Positions 34,395 to 45,313 of a stretch of 64,000 nt of DNA are shown here, in pieces. Source of the stretch: Chamaecrista fasciculata (taxonomy: Eukaryota; Streptophyta; Magnoliopsida; Fabales; Fabaceae); NCBI GenBank assembly GCA_003254925.1, contig QANZ01050626.1, positions 9,597-73,596 of the forward strand, read 5' to 3'. The stretch's first letter is position 1. Each line of letters starts with the position of its first letter. The notes under the pieces were generated by a model. The model was not told the origin of the DNA. It did no database searches and was given only the letters and a program-made list of their open reading frames with translations. Both the position numbers and the translations under genes were made by a program.

Positions 34395-35826
34395 TATTTA
34401 TTTTTCTCTATTATACATGTCTTAATAATTTTTTTCTTATTTGTTCCACCAATTTATTTTTTTCTTAATCCTCATAGAGGAATGGGCAAAGAGGTGAATT
34501 ACCTCCTAATATAGTCATCTTAATTTCCTGTATCTATTTTATTATAATTGTTTTTGTTGTGTTTAGGAATGTATTTGAAGAGATGTGTTGCCTCTTATTA
34601 CCTTCTATTGTAATCTCTGAAATGCAGGTCTATTCTATGTCAATTTAATTTCTTTTTTTTTGATAGTGTCAATTTAATTACTTAGATTTATCTTCTCATT
34701 TTGATCACTCAATTTATTGACATCAATTTTGGTCCCTCTATCTAGTTCTTCATTAAATTAATTATATAACAGTGTTAGTCGAAGATACCAAATTGATAAA
34801 ATAACATGTTACTTGTCAAACGAGCACATTTTTTTGGTAATTGAAGTTAGTCATTGTAAATGATTTTCTAGATTTTTATGATTTTACATAAAATTCATAG
34901 ATTGTTTACAAATTCCTTTTCCTAATATGAAAATAAAATTTGTTAGTTACCGTATTATATCAATAACCAATGATATCATGTCTTCAATTAACGATAATAT
35001 CTCACAAATTTAATTAAACATTAGATAGATAGATTGACATTGATAACAAAACAATGAGGGACTAAATTGAGAAAAAGAAAATCTATAAGAATAAATTGAG
35101 AAACATTAATATTTGAGGGACCAAAATATGATTTTAGTTGTAAATATAGTGAAGCTCAAGTTGGTATTCCTTTCTTTGGAGCCATCTTAACGATTTGTGT
35201 CTTGGAGAAGACAATTAGACAAAAAATAAGATGGATACAGAATTTTAATCATCACAATGAGATTTACGTACACATAAATATTCAAGTTAAATCTGCAATT
35301 TGAGCACAAAAGCAGGAGCATCATAAATACTACCAATAAAGAAACGGCTGCAAGACTTAAATCAAAGGGCAAAGGCCATTTAATCAACATAAGTCAATCT
35401 TATCAACTAGGTTAATTGCCTAAAAGTAGTTTTGAGATATACCATATTAAATGGAAAGGGAAATGCAATGAAAAGTAAAAACAGATGAGTGACATACCTC
35501 CAAGGTCAATGAAATGTCATTCCCATTGGTTGAATCTTCCAAACCACAATTCTGGCGTGCTTCATGCTTCATTGCTTATCCAATAGTTTGATACATTGAA
35601 TACATAGCAAATCATCTTGAAAATACACTATGCCTTAGACAAAGGTTCAAATCACTGAAAGTCCTACACTACACCATTCCAAAACTAAAAGATAATGCCT
35701 ATTAAAAGACTGATGCTATTTGGACAAAAACAAAAAAAGGGGTGCTGGGTTGCTTGAATGACATAGGCTTGGAAGTTGGAACAGATCCCGAAAGCAACTA
35801 TCTCTTCATTAGCTATCCATTGATCC
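34395..35826. other. Region between the PMD-side MULE and FRS5; no gene seen
   Basis: 34660-35130 holds a degenerate repeat (TTTTGGTCCCTC near 34725, its inverse GAGGGACCAAAATATG near 35113). The segment just below 35827 should be the FRS5 3' UTR (minus strand). A 67-codon frame at 35187-35390 has no support. Confidence 0.4.
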
Positions 35827-38800
35827 TCAGAGACCATCTTTCATACTGATCTTGATGTTTTGCACTGTAACTGACAACTCTAACTTGTGATCCTCAACAG
35901 CTTTCAAAACTGAGAGCAAGTTGGACCGGTAAATGTCACACTTTCGATTTGCAGATTGAAGCTCATTCATAAGTTCTCTAATACTCTTGTCCATATCATC
36001 CTGCTAAATATAAAGAAACTGAGTTAAAACAAATGAGACAAATTAGTGCATATTTGTAAAAACTTCGAAACAGAGGGGATACTCTGATACACAAGGAATG
36101 AATTATTGAACATCCCGGATGCAATTCATGCCATAAAAAAATTGTGGAAGTACCACCTAGCATTTTGAAATATGAGAAGTAAACCAATATCATTCTTCTG
36201 TTCGAACAATAGGTAGCAGATAGTCTATTGGAAATTTACAAAAGTTCGAGCTAAAGTACAGAAATATTTACTGTACTTCTCCAGTACAGAATTTTGGGTA
36301 CCGCTACATTTTTATATTGAGAAGTAAATAACACTTTCGTACCCTATTCTATGGACCGATTTCACTTTGGTATCATGTTCTTTGAAAAGTGACACTTTGG
36401 TACCCAGTTCTTTGCACCGTTAACATTTTGGTACCCACTTATTTCAAAAGTGACATTTTGATACCACCGTTAACACTTTGGTACCCTGTACTATGGACCA
36501 ATTTCACTTTGGTACCCTGTTCTATCTTTGTTAAGGTACCAAAGTGTTAACACTTAACAGTGCAAAAAACAGGGTACCAAAATGTTAACAATGCAAAGAA
36601 CATGGTACCAAAGTGAAATAGGTCCATAGAACAGAGTACCAAAGTTTAATTTACCCTTAAAAAAATGCAATAGTATTGATTACTCAGTACCAGAGGAATT
36701 CTAAAACTCAACTCCTAAAGAAAAAAATATCATTCTATTCAAGACCATGAAGATGAAATTATGAGATCCCAATGCAATAGGTACTATATCATGGGGATTA
36801 AATAACCACATAAAGGTGATATAGCTTAGGTAGTCAAGATCTAGCTTCTATACCAAGAGCAACGTTCATGTCTTCCCCACATATTCAGGATAAAATTTTG
36901 TGGAAGTAAACTAAAGCTCAACATGTTGTGTCCAAGGCATGCTTAAGCTTTTTTCCATTCCTTCTCTGTTGTATGATCTTAAGAATTCATAAATGGTAAA
37001 GTATAGATGTTTTCACCCTATTTTTCTCCTAGTATCCAGATGATTCGAAAGTTTCCACCAAAGTACAATTTTGTTTAATTTTTCTATGTCTAACAATTTT
37101 CTCAAATTTGGTGCAGCATCCTCATGCTTCTTACCGAGCTAACATAACCTAATAAGGCCAAATTTCACAGAACAAATCATCTACAGACCAACACCCCCCC
37201 CCCCCNCCTTCTCCGGCACCCCAAACACACACAAAACCAAACTCTCAAGAGGTGTGAGATGATTCGTGTTAAAGTACATAGATATGAACTACAGGCAACA
37301 CAATGTTCGTATATGCATCTCAATCACGATTTAGATAATGCTAAAAAACAATTAAATTAGAAAGGACAAGAATGCATGTCAAACAACTTAGTGTAGTAAA
37401 AAGACCATTCACCAAATAAAAAAAGGATGGGAAACTGATAACAGATATTCACATATATAGAAGAAAATGCAAAGTTCTTGTTCAGATGCGAGACCAGACA
37501 AGGAAAAATCTTAAACTTTACCTCAATCAATAAAAGGATAAAATTAGTTTTCTTCTCTGAAAATCTTTGATACATACTTTACAACCCTAGGATATATATA
37601 ATTTGATGTGGCTAAGTTGTTCAGCATTTAGAAAAGAACTTAAACGGCGCTCCATTTTACGATGGGCTAAAGCCACAGGTGGACATTTCTAAAACAAATC
37701 CAAGTATACACTTGAAGCTGCATATTGAGTCCATATAAATTCTATACAAAATACATTTGGTCAATAATAACCTGGAAGCTTACTAGGAATTATTTTAAAA
37801 GTTATATTCATGTGAGATGAACCAGGAGCATATGATGGCTATGCACTAGCAGGGCTTGAATACTTAAAGAGAGATCCAACAACAGCAGTTAATAAAACTC
37901 ACGATCATTAAAGGGTGAAAGTTAAAAGTAGCTAACCGTACACTGAGACAAGTCAATGAAAGAGTTAAATATAGCCATAACTGTCATTGTTTAAAGGGCA
38001 GTAAACAACTAAGAAAAGTAACTCTGACCTCAGACATATGCTGGCCCAAGCTTTCTTCATGGATCCCACTTGTATAATTTGCACGACTTCCATCATTCAG
38101 CAAGCAACTCCTAACTTTTCCATTGCTGACGGGAGTTTTTACCTCACTTTTTACAGCAACGGCAAGCTTTTTTGCAGCTTCTTGCAAAGCATCCATTGCC
38201 AAATCATAATTTTCAGGAGACTTTGCTCCTTCATCAACAAATTTGAAGGCCTCGTGTCGGAGGGTATTATATCTAACAGTATGAGATTCCAAATAATAAT
38301 TATATACATCAGTAGAATGGTCTTCTAATATTACATTGCTTTTGGCATTTCTGGTCCAACGTTTCAATATGCAATGAGATGGGAGAGTAAGCACATTGGT
38401 TACTCTTAAGACAGCCAAAACATGTCTGCAAAGAAGGCCTGAGAATTCAAACATTTGGCAACTACAAGTTGCTTTCATCTCCAAAACATTGAATCTAACA
38501 AAGTATGCTTTATGGTCCTCACCAAATTTTGCTACATGATATGTAATGACCTCTCCGTCATCATCGGCCTTTGATGCCATAAATGTTAGTGTGCCAACTA
38601 ACTCTTCTTGGAACCTTGTGAAAATCTTTCTGGTGTACAGCTCAGATGCTTGTTTTTCCATCGGAGAGGGGGTCCTCAATATTGGTGAAGTATTCATTGT
38701 TTCATAATCTGCTCTTACTTCTTTCTCATTGCGACTTTCTAGTGCTTTTTCATACAGCTTAAAGAATTGATTCCAATTGGTTGAAGCATTCACATAGCCA

Positions 38801-40224
38801 TCAAAGTACGAGTTCATGCTATCACTTCGCTGAGTTATTGACATCTCTGCAAAAAATGTGTCTCTCAAATAGACAGGTACCCACTGCCTGCGAGAAGAAT
38901 ATATTGCTTGAAGCCATTCATGGTCCCTTAGATCATATCTCTCAACAAGCGTTGACCAACAAGACTCAAATTCCTCAATTGACTCAGTCAAGTTAACGCA
39001 TTTGTGAAATTCAGCTTCAAAATTAGGATGTTTGAGAAAGATATGAGATAACTTCTCCTGACCTTTTTTAAAGATGTGCCACTTGCAGAATCGGTGACGG
39101 GTCTCTGGGAATACTTCTACGACAGCTGACCGTATGATAGAATCATGATCAGTAGTTATTGACACTGGAGGGCGTCCAGACATTGCCGTAAGCCATGTCT
39201 TAAAAAGCCATTCAAACGATGCTTCTGATTCATTTATTAGGAACGCACAGCCAAAAAGAACAGGTTGTCCATGATGGTTGACACCAGTGAACGGAGCAAA
39301 GGGTAGCCGGTATCTATTGGACCTGTAAGTAGTATCAAAAGTGACAGTATCACCAAAAAATGTATAGTTCATCCTTGCTTTGGGATCAGCCCAGAAAACG
39401 TTGTTCATGCACTGATCCTCATCACCTTGCACGGCATAGAAGAAATTAGGGTTTTCAGCATGCATTTGCCTCAAATAATCCAAAACAAGTTGAATGTCCC
39501 CTTCCATACTTCTCTGGCGATTATTCCTCATGTAATTCCTACAGTCAACCTCTGTAAAACCAACCTTACTAATCCCACCATACTCTTTAATGAGCGCCGA
39601 CATAATCCTTCGAGGACCCATTCCAGCAGCCTGCAAAGTATCAATCAGTGTCTTGGCAGCCCCTGATATTTGCCTATGAGACCGAAGGCAATGCACCTGA
39701 TCCGGGGGAACAAGCTCGTGGTTATGTTCTCTAACAAACCCAGACACAATCCATTTGCCAGAATCATGCATTTTCACAGACAAAGATGCTTTGCATCCCA
39801 CTCTAGTAATAGTTCTTGGGCGCTTAATCTCTCTATCCTTAGTCCTTTTCTCATTCAAATTGCGAAAACCTTCCTTTGCACAGACAAATTGCCTCTGTAT
39901 AATAGCCCCATCACGCCTCGAACGGCGGGATGAACTAACACGAGTACTGAACCCAACACGACGAGCATACGAGTTATAGAAAGCCTTCGCAGCCTCCTCG
40001 GACTCGAATTCCATGCCCTCATAAGGTTCAAGATCCGAGAGATCGCCCTCAGGAAGATATATTTCACTACTACCAACACCACCACTGCTAGGAAGAGGGC
40101 TATAAGCGAAATCGTCCTCATCAATGTGATGCTCAATGTCACCTCCATCATCGTCGCCGAGACCATCTCCTTCTCCTCCTCCTCCTCCCAATCCAATGTC
40201 AAATTCAAGCACTTCGTTATCCAT
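35827..40224 (-). CDS. FRS5: FAR1-related sequence protein, FRS5-like (domesticated MULE transposase)
   Basis: Exon 1 is 40224-38029 and exon 2 is 36000-35827; splicing at GAG|GTCAGA and TTTAGCAG| joins them in frame to 789 residues. The frame is open upstream of 40224 only from a TTG, so the ATG was chosen. Order of domains: an acidic Gly/Asp-rich N-terminus (1-60), a FAR1 DNA-binding zinc domain (about 82-172; FYNSYARRVGFSTR, then C, C and HNH ligands), a MULE transposase-like domain (about 290-385; DTTYRSNRYRLPFAPF, TTDHD), and a SWIM zinc finger (about 587-603, CSC...CRH). Exon 2 adds a coiled-coil-like tail starting DDMDKSIRELMNEL. Sequence and length are very close to Arabidopsis FRS5 as I remember it. 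FAR1/FHY3 relatives are nuclear transcription regulators in light signalling; the target genes here are unknown. Confidence 0.92.
36321..36660. repeat. MITE in the FRS5 intron
   Basis: The left arm reads TAACACTTTCGTACC with CTATGGACC phrases; the right arm is the inverse, GGTCCATAGAACAGAGTACC ending TTTAATTTACCC. Internal direct repeats of CACTTTGGTACC occur about every 60 bp. The element lies within the 2-kb intron (38028-36001). Within the same intron, a C homopolymer broken by an N (37194-37207) marks an unresolved length. Confidence 0.6.
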
Positions 40225-41417
40225 AATCAATTACCCCAAAATGGAAGGAAGGGTTTAACCAGAATTATAGAATAGGGATTATAGGGTACCCATAAACGAA
40301 GAATAATCGAAATAGAGGAACTATACAATACAATACAAAACAGAGAGGCTTAGGAGAGAACCTACCGTCTTATGTTTTCGGCGGTGAGAAGCGGCGTCTC
40401 ATGTTCGCCGGCGGGAAGGAATTCTTCACTCCGGCGAAGGGAGTGTGAGTAATACAGCGATTTCGATTGAAAAGAATATGATGACGAAACAGTACAATAG
40501 GAATTGATCTTTTTGGTGAAGTTGAGAATAACTGATTGGTTGAAAAGCTAATAATACATGACATGAACGAAGCTTCCTCTGATCCTGGCAAGAGTGACAC
40601 AAAATCTAATAGAGACTAGAGATAATTTTGATTTCAGAACTTCAAAAGCGCATTTGATCGAGGAAAAAATTTTTTCCTTTTCATTTTTTGAGATTTTTAA
40701 TATTTTAAAAATTTTTATATAGAATTAAATTTTTATCTACATTTATCTTTAAATTAAATAAACTTGAAAAATAAATAAATAAACTTGAATGGTCAAGTAT
40801 ATTTTAATTAGATGGTTAGATGATATGATAAATAATTTAAACATTTAGAAAAATTAAGAATATTATAAATTATTGTTGAGCAAAATGAAAATATTGTCTT
40901 AATGTTTCTTTGTAGAACATATATAGAATTTGAGTAGAGTATCATGATTTTCGAACCTGAACTTGTAAAAAAAATGTTATTTTAATCCCCGAACCATATT
41001 TATGTAAATTTTAAATTTAATTCTCATTCCCATACTTGACGAATGGTTGAATCTCCCAACTTTGACCTAGTAAAGTTATAATATATATTTATAAATAATA
41101 TAATTTAATCCCCAATTTTATACTTATAAATAATATAATTTAATGTTATAATATATACATATTTATATATTTATATATTGAAAAAAAATAAAAAGTACTA
41201 TATCTAGTAAGGTATAGGTTGAGTACCCATATCCCCAAACCCGTACCCAAACTCCAATTTTGAACTGTTATTTCTTGACTCATTCTATTTTTACTTGTAC
41301 TTGAATCTAAGGAGTAAAATTTATGAGTACCCATTGAGTATGAGTATTTTGATCATCCCTATTATTTTTTTTTGTTTATAATTGATGTTGTTTAATAAAT
41401 TTGAAGACCTTAGCTTT
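40225..41417. other. FRS5 5' region and AT-rich spacer
   Basis: Just upstream of the FRS5 ATG on the minus strand, an ACG|GTAGGT-type donor near 40373 suggests a noncoding first exon, but no acceptor is certain. Beyond 40620 the sequence is AT-rich without genes. A degenerate GTACCC-containing repeat ending GATCATCCCTA at 41361 is probably an old copy of the hAT MITE family. Confidence 0.4.
41200..41361. repeat. Degenerate copy of the GGGTATGGG-type hAT MITE
   Basis: The right end GATCATCCCTA (41351-41361) is identical to the MITE ends at 12687 and 17345. Decayed GTACCCATATCCCC / GAGTACCCATTGAGTATG phrases lie inside. The left terminus was not found. Confidence 0.4.
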
Positions 41418-41422
41418 ACGGT

Positions 41423-42090
41423 TGATAATAGGCCTAATAAATTGGAGACTCAAGGACTTGGACTAGTGGCGGTCAAGGTCCACCTAGGGGAAGCATTCAA
41501 CCAGGAACGATGGATAGCACGGCCTTAGCCGAGAACGCCATAATCGGCCCAACAGTCCTAAAGGCAAGCAAGGATTGGGCCGACGACGCCGAAAGCCCAA
41601 TAAGGGGATCATCCAGTCATGGACGCCAAACCATCCAGGTTTTAGGCGTCCACAAAGAATACACGCGAGAGAGCGCCTCCACGATAACCAGGAGCCAAGC
41701 AGAGGTTAGAGGATACACGTCTCTCTCATTATAAACACCTTTGACACGAATCTTAACTGCCAAATCAGTTAAGATCACAATCAGTTAAGGTTTTCCTAAG
41801 TATCTGCGCCAGGTCAGCAGAGTTGGTTAGGATCACAATCAGATATGGAGCCAAATCTGGAACCTATCAGATTATCCTCAACCAGTATAAAAGGGAAGCC
41901 CAGAGCACTGGAAAAAGGTACGCACTATTGCTATTTACACACATTATTGCTCTCAAGCTCTTTACTGACTTAAGCATCGGAGGTGAATCGCAGGGCCATC
42001 CCTGTGCATTCATTGACTTGCAGGCGACTTTTGACCCAGAGTTGCTTCATCGAACCAGGTAATGCCCTCCGGCCGAAACCAGGTTCATCA
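41423..42090 (+). repeat. Tat element 5' LTR
   Basis: The TG...CA bounded repeat has a TATAAAAG box at 41886-41893, followed by the presumed transcription start near 41915-41920. The short frames within it are duplicated in the 3' LTR and are not genes. Confidence 0.95.
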
Positions 42091-42091
42091 C

Positions 42092-42109
42092 TGGCGCCGT
42101 CTGTGGGGA
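42092..42109 (+). other. Primer-binding site of the Tat element
   Basis: TGGCGCCGTCTGTGGGGA lies two bases after the LTR end. The first nine bases equal the complement of a plant tRNA-Asp 3' end; the rest diverges, as is common in Tat elements. Confidence 0.8.
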
Positions 42110-42262
42110 CTTTTTATTCAAAGTCCAGATTTAATTTGCTCAAGTGTTGATTTTAGTTTAAATTTTTCTTTGGATACCTGAACGATAAGGTTGGATCATA
42201 TACATTTTTTCCAGTATTTTTTGTTATATCTAACCTGTGTGTTCATCGAACCAGAGAAACAG

Positions 42263-43498
42263 ATGACATCTACAGAAATTGGCAAGATGACATCCACTCC
42301 AACTGATCAACACGCTTCAGGAGGCTCAGTAGCTCAATCCGCACAGGATTCGACGCTTGCTCCTCCCCCAGGATTTCCTACCATCCAGGAAGCCCCAACG
42401 CTGCCCAACGCAGCGACTGCGGGGCAAATCACCATAACAGCGGAAGACAAGATCGCTGCACTGAAGGCTGACATGCACATCGAGATGGAAGCACTCCGCA
42501 AGGACATCCGTGATCTGATAATGGGCAGGGAAAGGCAAGTTGCTGTGGAAGCTAACCCAGAGCCCATACCACAAGAAGAAAACCCAGGAAACCAAGAACA
42601 GCAGACTCCCATGAACAACCAATCACCTGCCCAGGTGGCGTCTCAACAGCAGGCTCCTGGCCAAACTACTCAGCTTACCCAGCAGCAAACTTGGGTGGGC
42701 GCTTACTCTTATCCACCTCAGGGTTACTACTACCCACAGGGGAATTATCCCCAATATTACCGTGGGTATGGCGTCTATGGAGGATCCGCTGGAATATACC
42801 AGCCCATTAGCGCCTCAGTACCAGCGCCAGAATCGGCGCCCTATGGAAGATCTGCTGGAATGTACCAGCCTATGAACGTCCAGGCACCAGCGCTAGAATT
42901 GGCACCTCCACCCAATTCGGCGTTCCCGACCACAACGCCCCCACTGGCTGAGGGAATATTTGCCCCTCACGTGCAAGCCGTTGAACTAGACAGGCACTAC
43001 AAAATGCCCATGAAGTTGACGCCCTATACAGGGGAAAAAGATCTGGAGGATCATTTGCTCAGTTTCAAGGCCGCCATGAACATCTCCAACTTAGGAGATC
43101 CTCAACGATGCAAGCTGTTCCCAATAACTTTGGAAGGACCAGCTCTGGATTGGTTCTCCAAACTCCCGGCGGGCTCGGTACATTGCTTTAAAGACCTGGA
43201 GGAAATGTTTAAGAAACGATTCGCCACCAGCAAAGTATACAAGCAGCCTATGGCGGTCTTGACCGACATCAGACAGAACAAGGGAGAATCACTGCGAGAC
43301 TACTTGGCAAAGTTTAACAAAACTCTGCTGAGTATCAAAGAAGTAGACGACAAAATCGCAGTATACTCATTCCTGGCAGGAATCAGACCAGGCCATGCAC
43401 ATAAGGAGCTTACACACAAGGCTCCCAGATCTGTCGGAGAGCTCCTCTCAATGGTTGAGGAGTTCATAACAAAGGAAGACTTACAAGGAAGCATCTAG
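42263..43498 (+). CDS. gag: Tat element gag (capsid), truncated
   Basis: The frame runs 411 codons from ATG 42263 (the open frame reaches further upstream, but only from TTG). A Gln/Pro/Tyr-rich N-terminal region (about residues 80-230) precedes the retrotransposon gag domain (YTGEKDLEDHLLSFK, then LEGPALDWFSKLP and FKKRF). The frame stops at TAG right after VEEFITKEDLQGSI. No CCHC zinc knuckle follows, and the protease frame starts one base out of phase immediately after. I infer an internal deletion that removed the gag C-terminus and shifted the frame. The capsid role is family knowledge. Confidence 0.85.
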   Translation: MTSTEIGKMTSTPTDQHASGGSVAQSAQDSTLAPPPGFPTIQEAPTLPNAATAGQITITAEDKIAALKADMHIEMEALRKDIRDLIMGRERQVAVEANPEPIPQEENPGNQEQQTPMNNQSPAQVASQQQAPGQTTQLTQQQTWVGAYSYPPQGYYYPQGNYPQYYRGYGVYGGSAGIYQPISASVPAPESAPYGRSAGMYQPMNVQAPALELAPPPNSAFPTTTPPLAEGIFAPHVQAVELDRHYKMPMKLTPYTGEKDLEDHLLSFKAAMNISNLGDPQRCKLFPITLEGPALDWFSKLPAGSVHCFKDLEEMFKKRFATSKVYKQPMAVLTDIRQNKGESLRDYLAKFNKTLLSIKEVDDKIAVYSFLAGIRPGHAHKELTHKAPRSVGELLSMVEEFITKEDLQGSI

Positions 43499-43499
43499 A

Positions 43500-45079
43500 G
43501 CAGAAAGATGGGTTGAACCCATAACCTTCACTGACGATGAATTATGGGAAGTCAACCAGGATTATGATGACCCTATGGTGATCACGGCACGAGTTGGCAC
43601 CTTTACAGTTGAAAGGATCATGGTGGACCAGGGCTCGTCCGCTGACATCATCTATAAACCATGCTTCGATCAGTTGGGCGTTCCACGGTCAGACCTCAAA
43701 GAACACCATGGACGCCTTATCGGATTCACAGGAGATCAAATACCAGCCCTTGGTAGCGTCGACTTACGACTCACCGTGGGCGAGAAGCCAAGGGTGACAA
43801 GCATTATGGTGGAGTTCTTGGTGGTACAGGCTCCCTCAGCGTACAACGTCCTTCTCGGGCGTCCCTCCCTAAATAAGATGCGAGCGGTGATATCCACTGC
43901 TCACCTTCGCATGAAGTTTCCAACGCCACAAGGAGTGGGTCAAGTGAGAGCGGATCAGAGGACAGCCAGACAATGCTATGCCATGAGCCTTGCAAAAACT
44001 AATGAGGAAGAAAGAAAGAGGAAGACGCGGGCAAGTGCATCGGCTGATAACGCCACGAATAGAGGGAAGTTTGAGGGTTCGAACGACAACATAGAGGACT
44101 TTAGGGATGAGATCTCGAATCAAAGGCCCAAACCAACAGGAGATTTGGAAGTGGTACAGCTAGGCAAAGACGCCGAAAAAATGGTTCAGATTAACATGCT
44201 CCTTCGTGAAGAGGAGAAGTCCGAACTCATCCAACTGTTGAGAGAATCTTCGGACGTCTTCGCCTGGTGTCCTGCAGACATGCCAGGAATCGACCCAAAG
44301 CTCATCTGTCACAGTCTGAACACCGATGGCAGAAGAGGAGTTATCCAACGAAAACGTCTCTTTGGCCATGAGCGCCAAGCGGCAATCAAAGAAAAAGTTA
44401 GTAAACTACTGACCGCGGGATTTATCAGGGAAGCCAAGTACCCTGAGTGGCTCTCCAACGTGGTACTGGTTAAGAAGTCCAACGGCAAGTGGAGGATGTG
44501 TGTAGACTTCACTAACCTCAACAAGGCGTGTCCAAAAGATCACTACCCATTGCCCAATATCGACAAACTTGTGGATGGGACCTGTGGTCATCAGACGATG
44601 AGTTTCTTAGATGCCTTCAGCGGATATAACCAGATCAAAATGAACCCTGAAGACGCCGAGAAAACGGCGTTCATAACAGAGATGGGCACGTACTGCTACA
44701 CGGTGATGCCTTTCGGACTAAAGAATGCGGGCGCCACCTACCAGAGGATGATGGATCTTTTCTTTAAAGATCACATTGGGAAGAATCTGGAAGTCTACGT
44801 CGACGACATGGTGGTGAAGACAAAAGAAGGCGGAAAGCACACCGAAGATTTGAAGGAGATCTTCAACCAACTACGAAAGTACCAGATGAAGCTGAACCCC
44901 TCAAAGTGCGCCTTCGGCGTCAACGGGGGAAAATTCCTCGGATTCATGCTCACCAACAGAGGAATCGAAGCAAACCCGGACCAGTGCAAAGCTATCCTGG
45001 AGATGCACTCTCCTAGGTCAGTTAAGGAGGTCCAACGCCTCAATGGAAGGCTAGCGGCACTCCACAGGTTCCTGTCGAG
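43500..45079 (+). CDS. pol: Tat element protease and reverse transcriptase (pol exon 1)
   Basis: The frame is already open before 43575 (its first ATG). Protease: VDQGSSADI is the active-site region, with DQG in place of DTG or DSG, as is usual for Tat proteases. RT: KWRMCVDFTNLNKACPKDHYPLP, then SFLDAFSGYNQIKM, MPFGLKNAGATYQRMM and the catalytic YVDD at about 44793-44804, all undamaged. The frame meets a stop only after the RT thumb, at 45081, exactly where a GT donor begins. It is out of phase with gag, so expression would need a frameshift that this copy may no longer support. Confidence 0.9.
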
Positions 45080-45313
45080 GTAGAGGGCGCCCTCCGCCAC
45101 CCCAATAATAAAGCTTTGGAGCTATTTTCCTTTGACAAAGCCTTGACGGCTTCTTTTATTTATGTCTTTAAAATTCTTGTTTTTTAAGACCACCTATGTC
45201 TGGTCTTTATCATTGCAAGCACGCCATTTAAATTCTCTGTAAGCCGTCTTTTCGACGCACCATCTTTATTAATAAAACGAGCATTACTCATTGATGATCT
45301 CCTTTACATTCAG
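45080..45313 (+). other. Predicted spliceosomal intron between RT and RNase H
   Basis: GTAGAG at 45080 and TTTACATTCAG ending at 45313 bound 234 bp of T-rich sequence with stops in frame. Removal joins CTGTCGAG to GTCAGCTGAC and continues the pol frame without changing any residue: RFLSR runs straight into SADKCLPFF, which is contiguous in related Gypsy elements. The precise fit of both borders to GT-AG and to the conserved protein supports an intron rather than a random insertion. Transcript evidence is lacking. Confidence 0.65.

Noticed and set aside
38038-39979. Several + strand frames of 70-96 codons
   Set aside because: They are antisense shadows of the FRS5 coding exon.
40323-40373. 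A 51-bp intron in the FRS5 5' UTR
   Set aside because: Donor and acceptor-like bases exist, but the length is below the usual minimum for plant introns.
41510-42062. LTR frames of 74 and 79 codons as genes
   Set aside because: Repeated in both LTRs, overlap the TATA box and start region, and have no domain.
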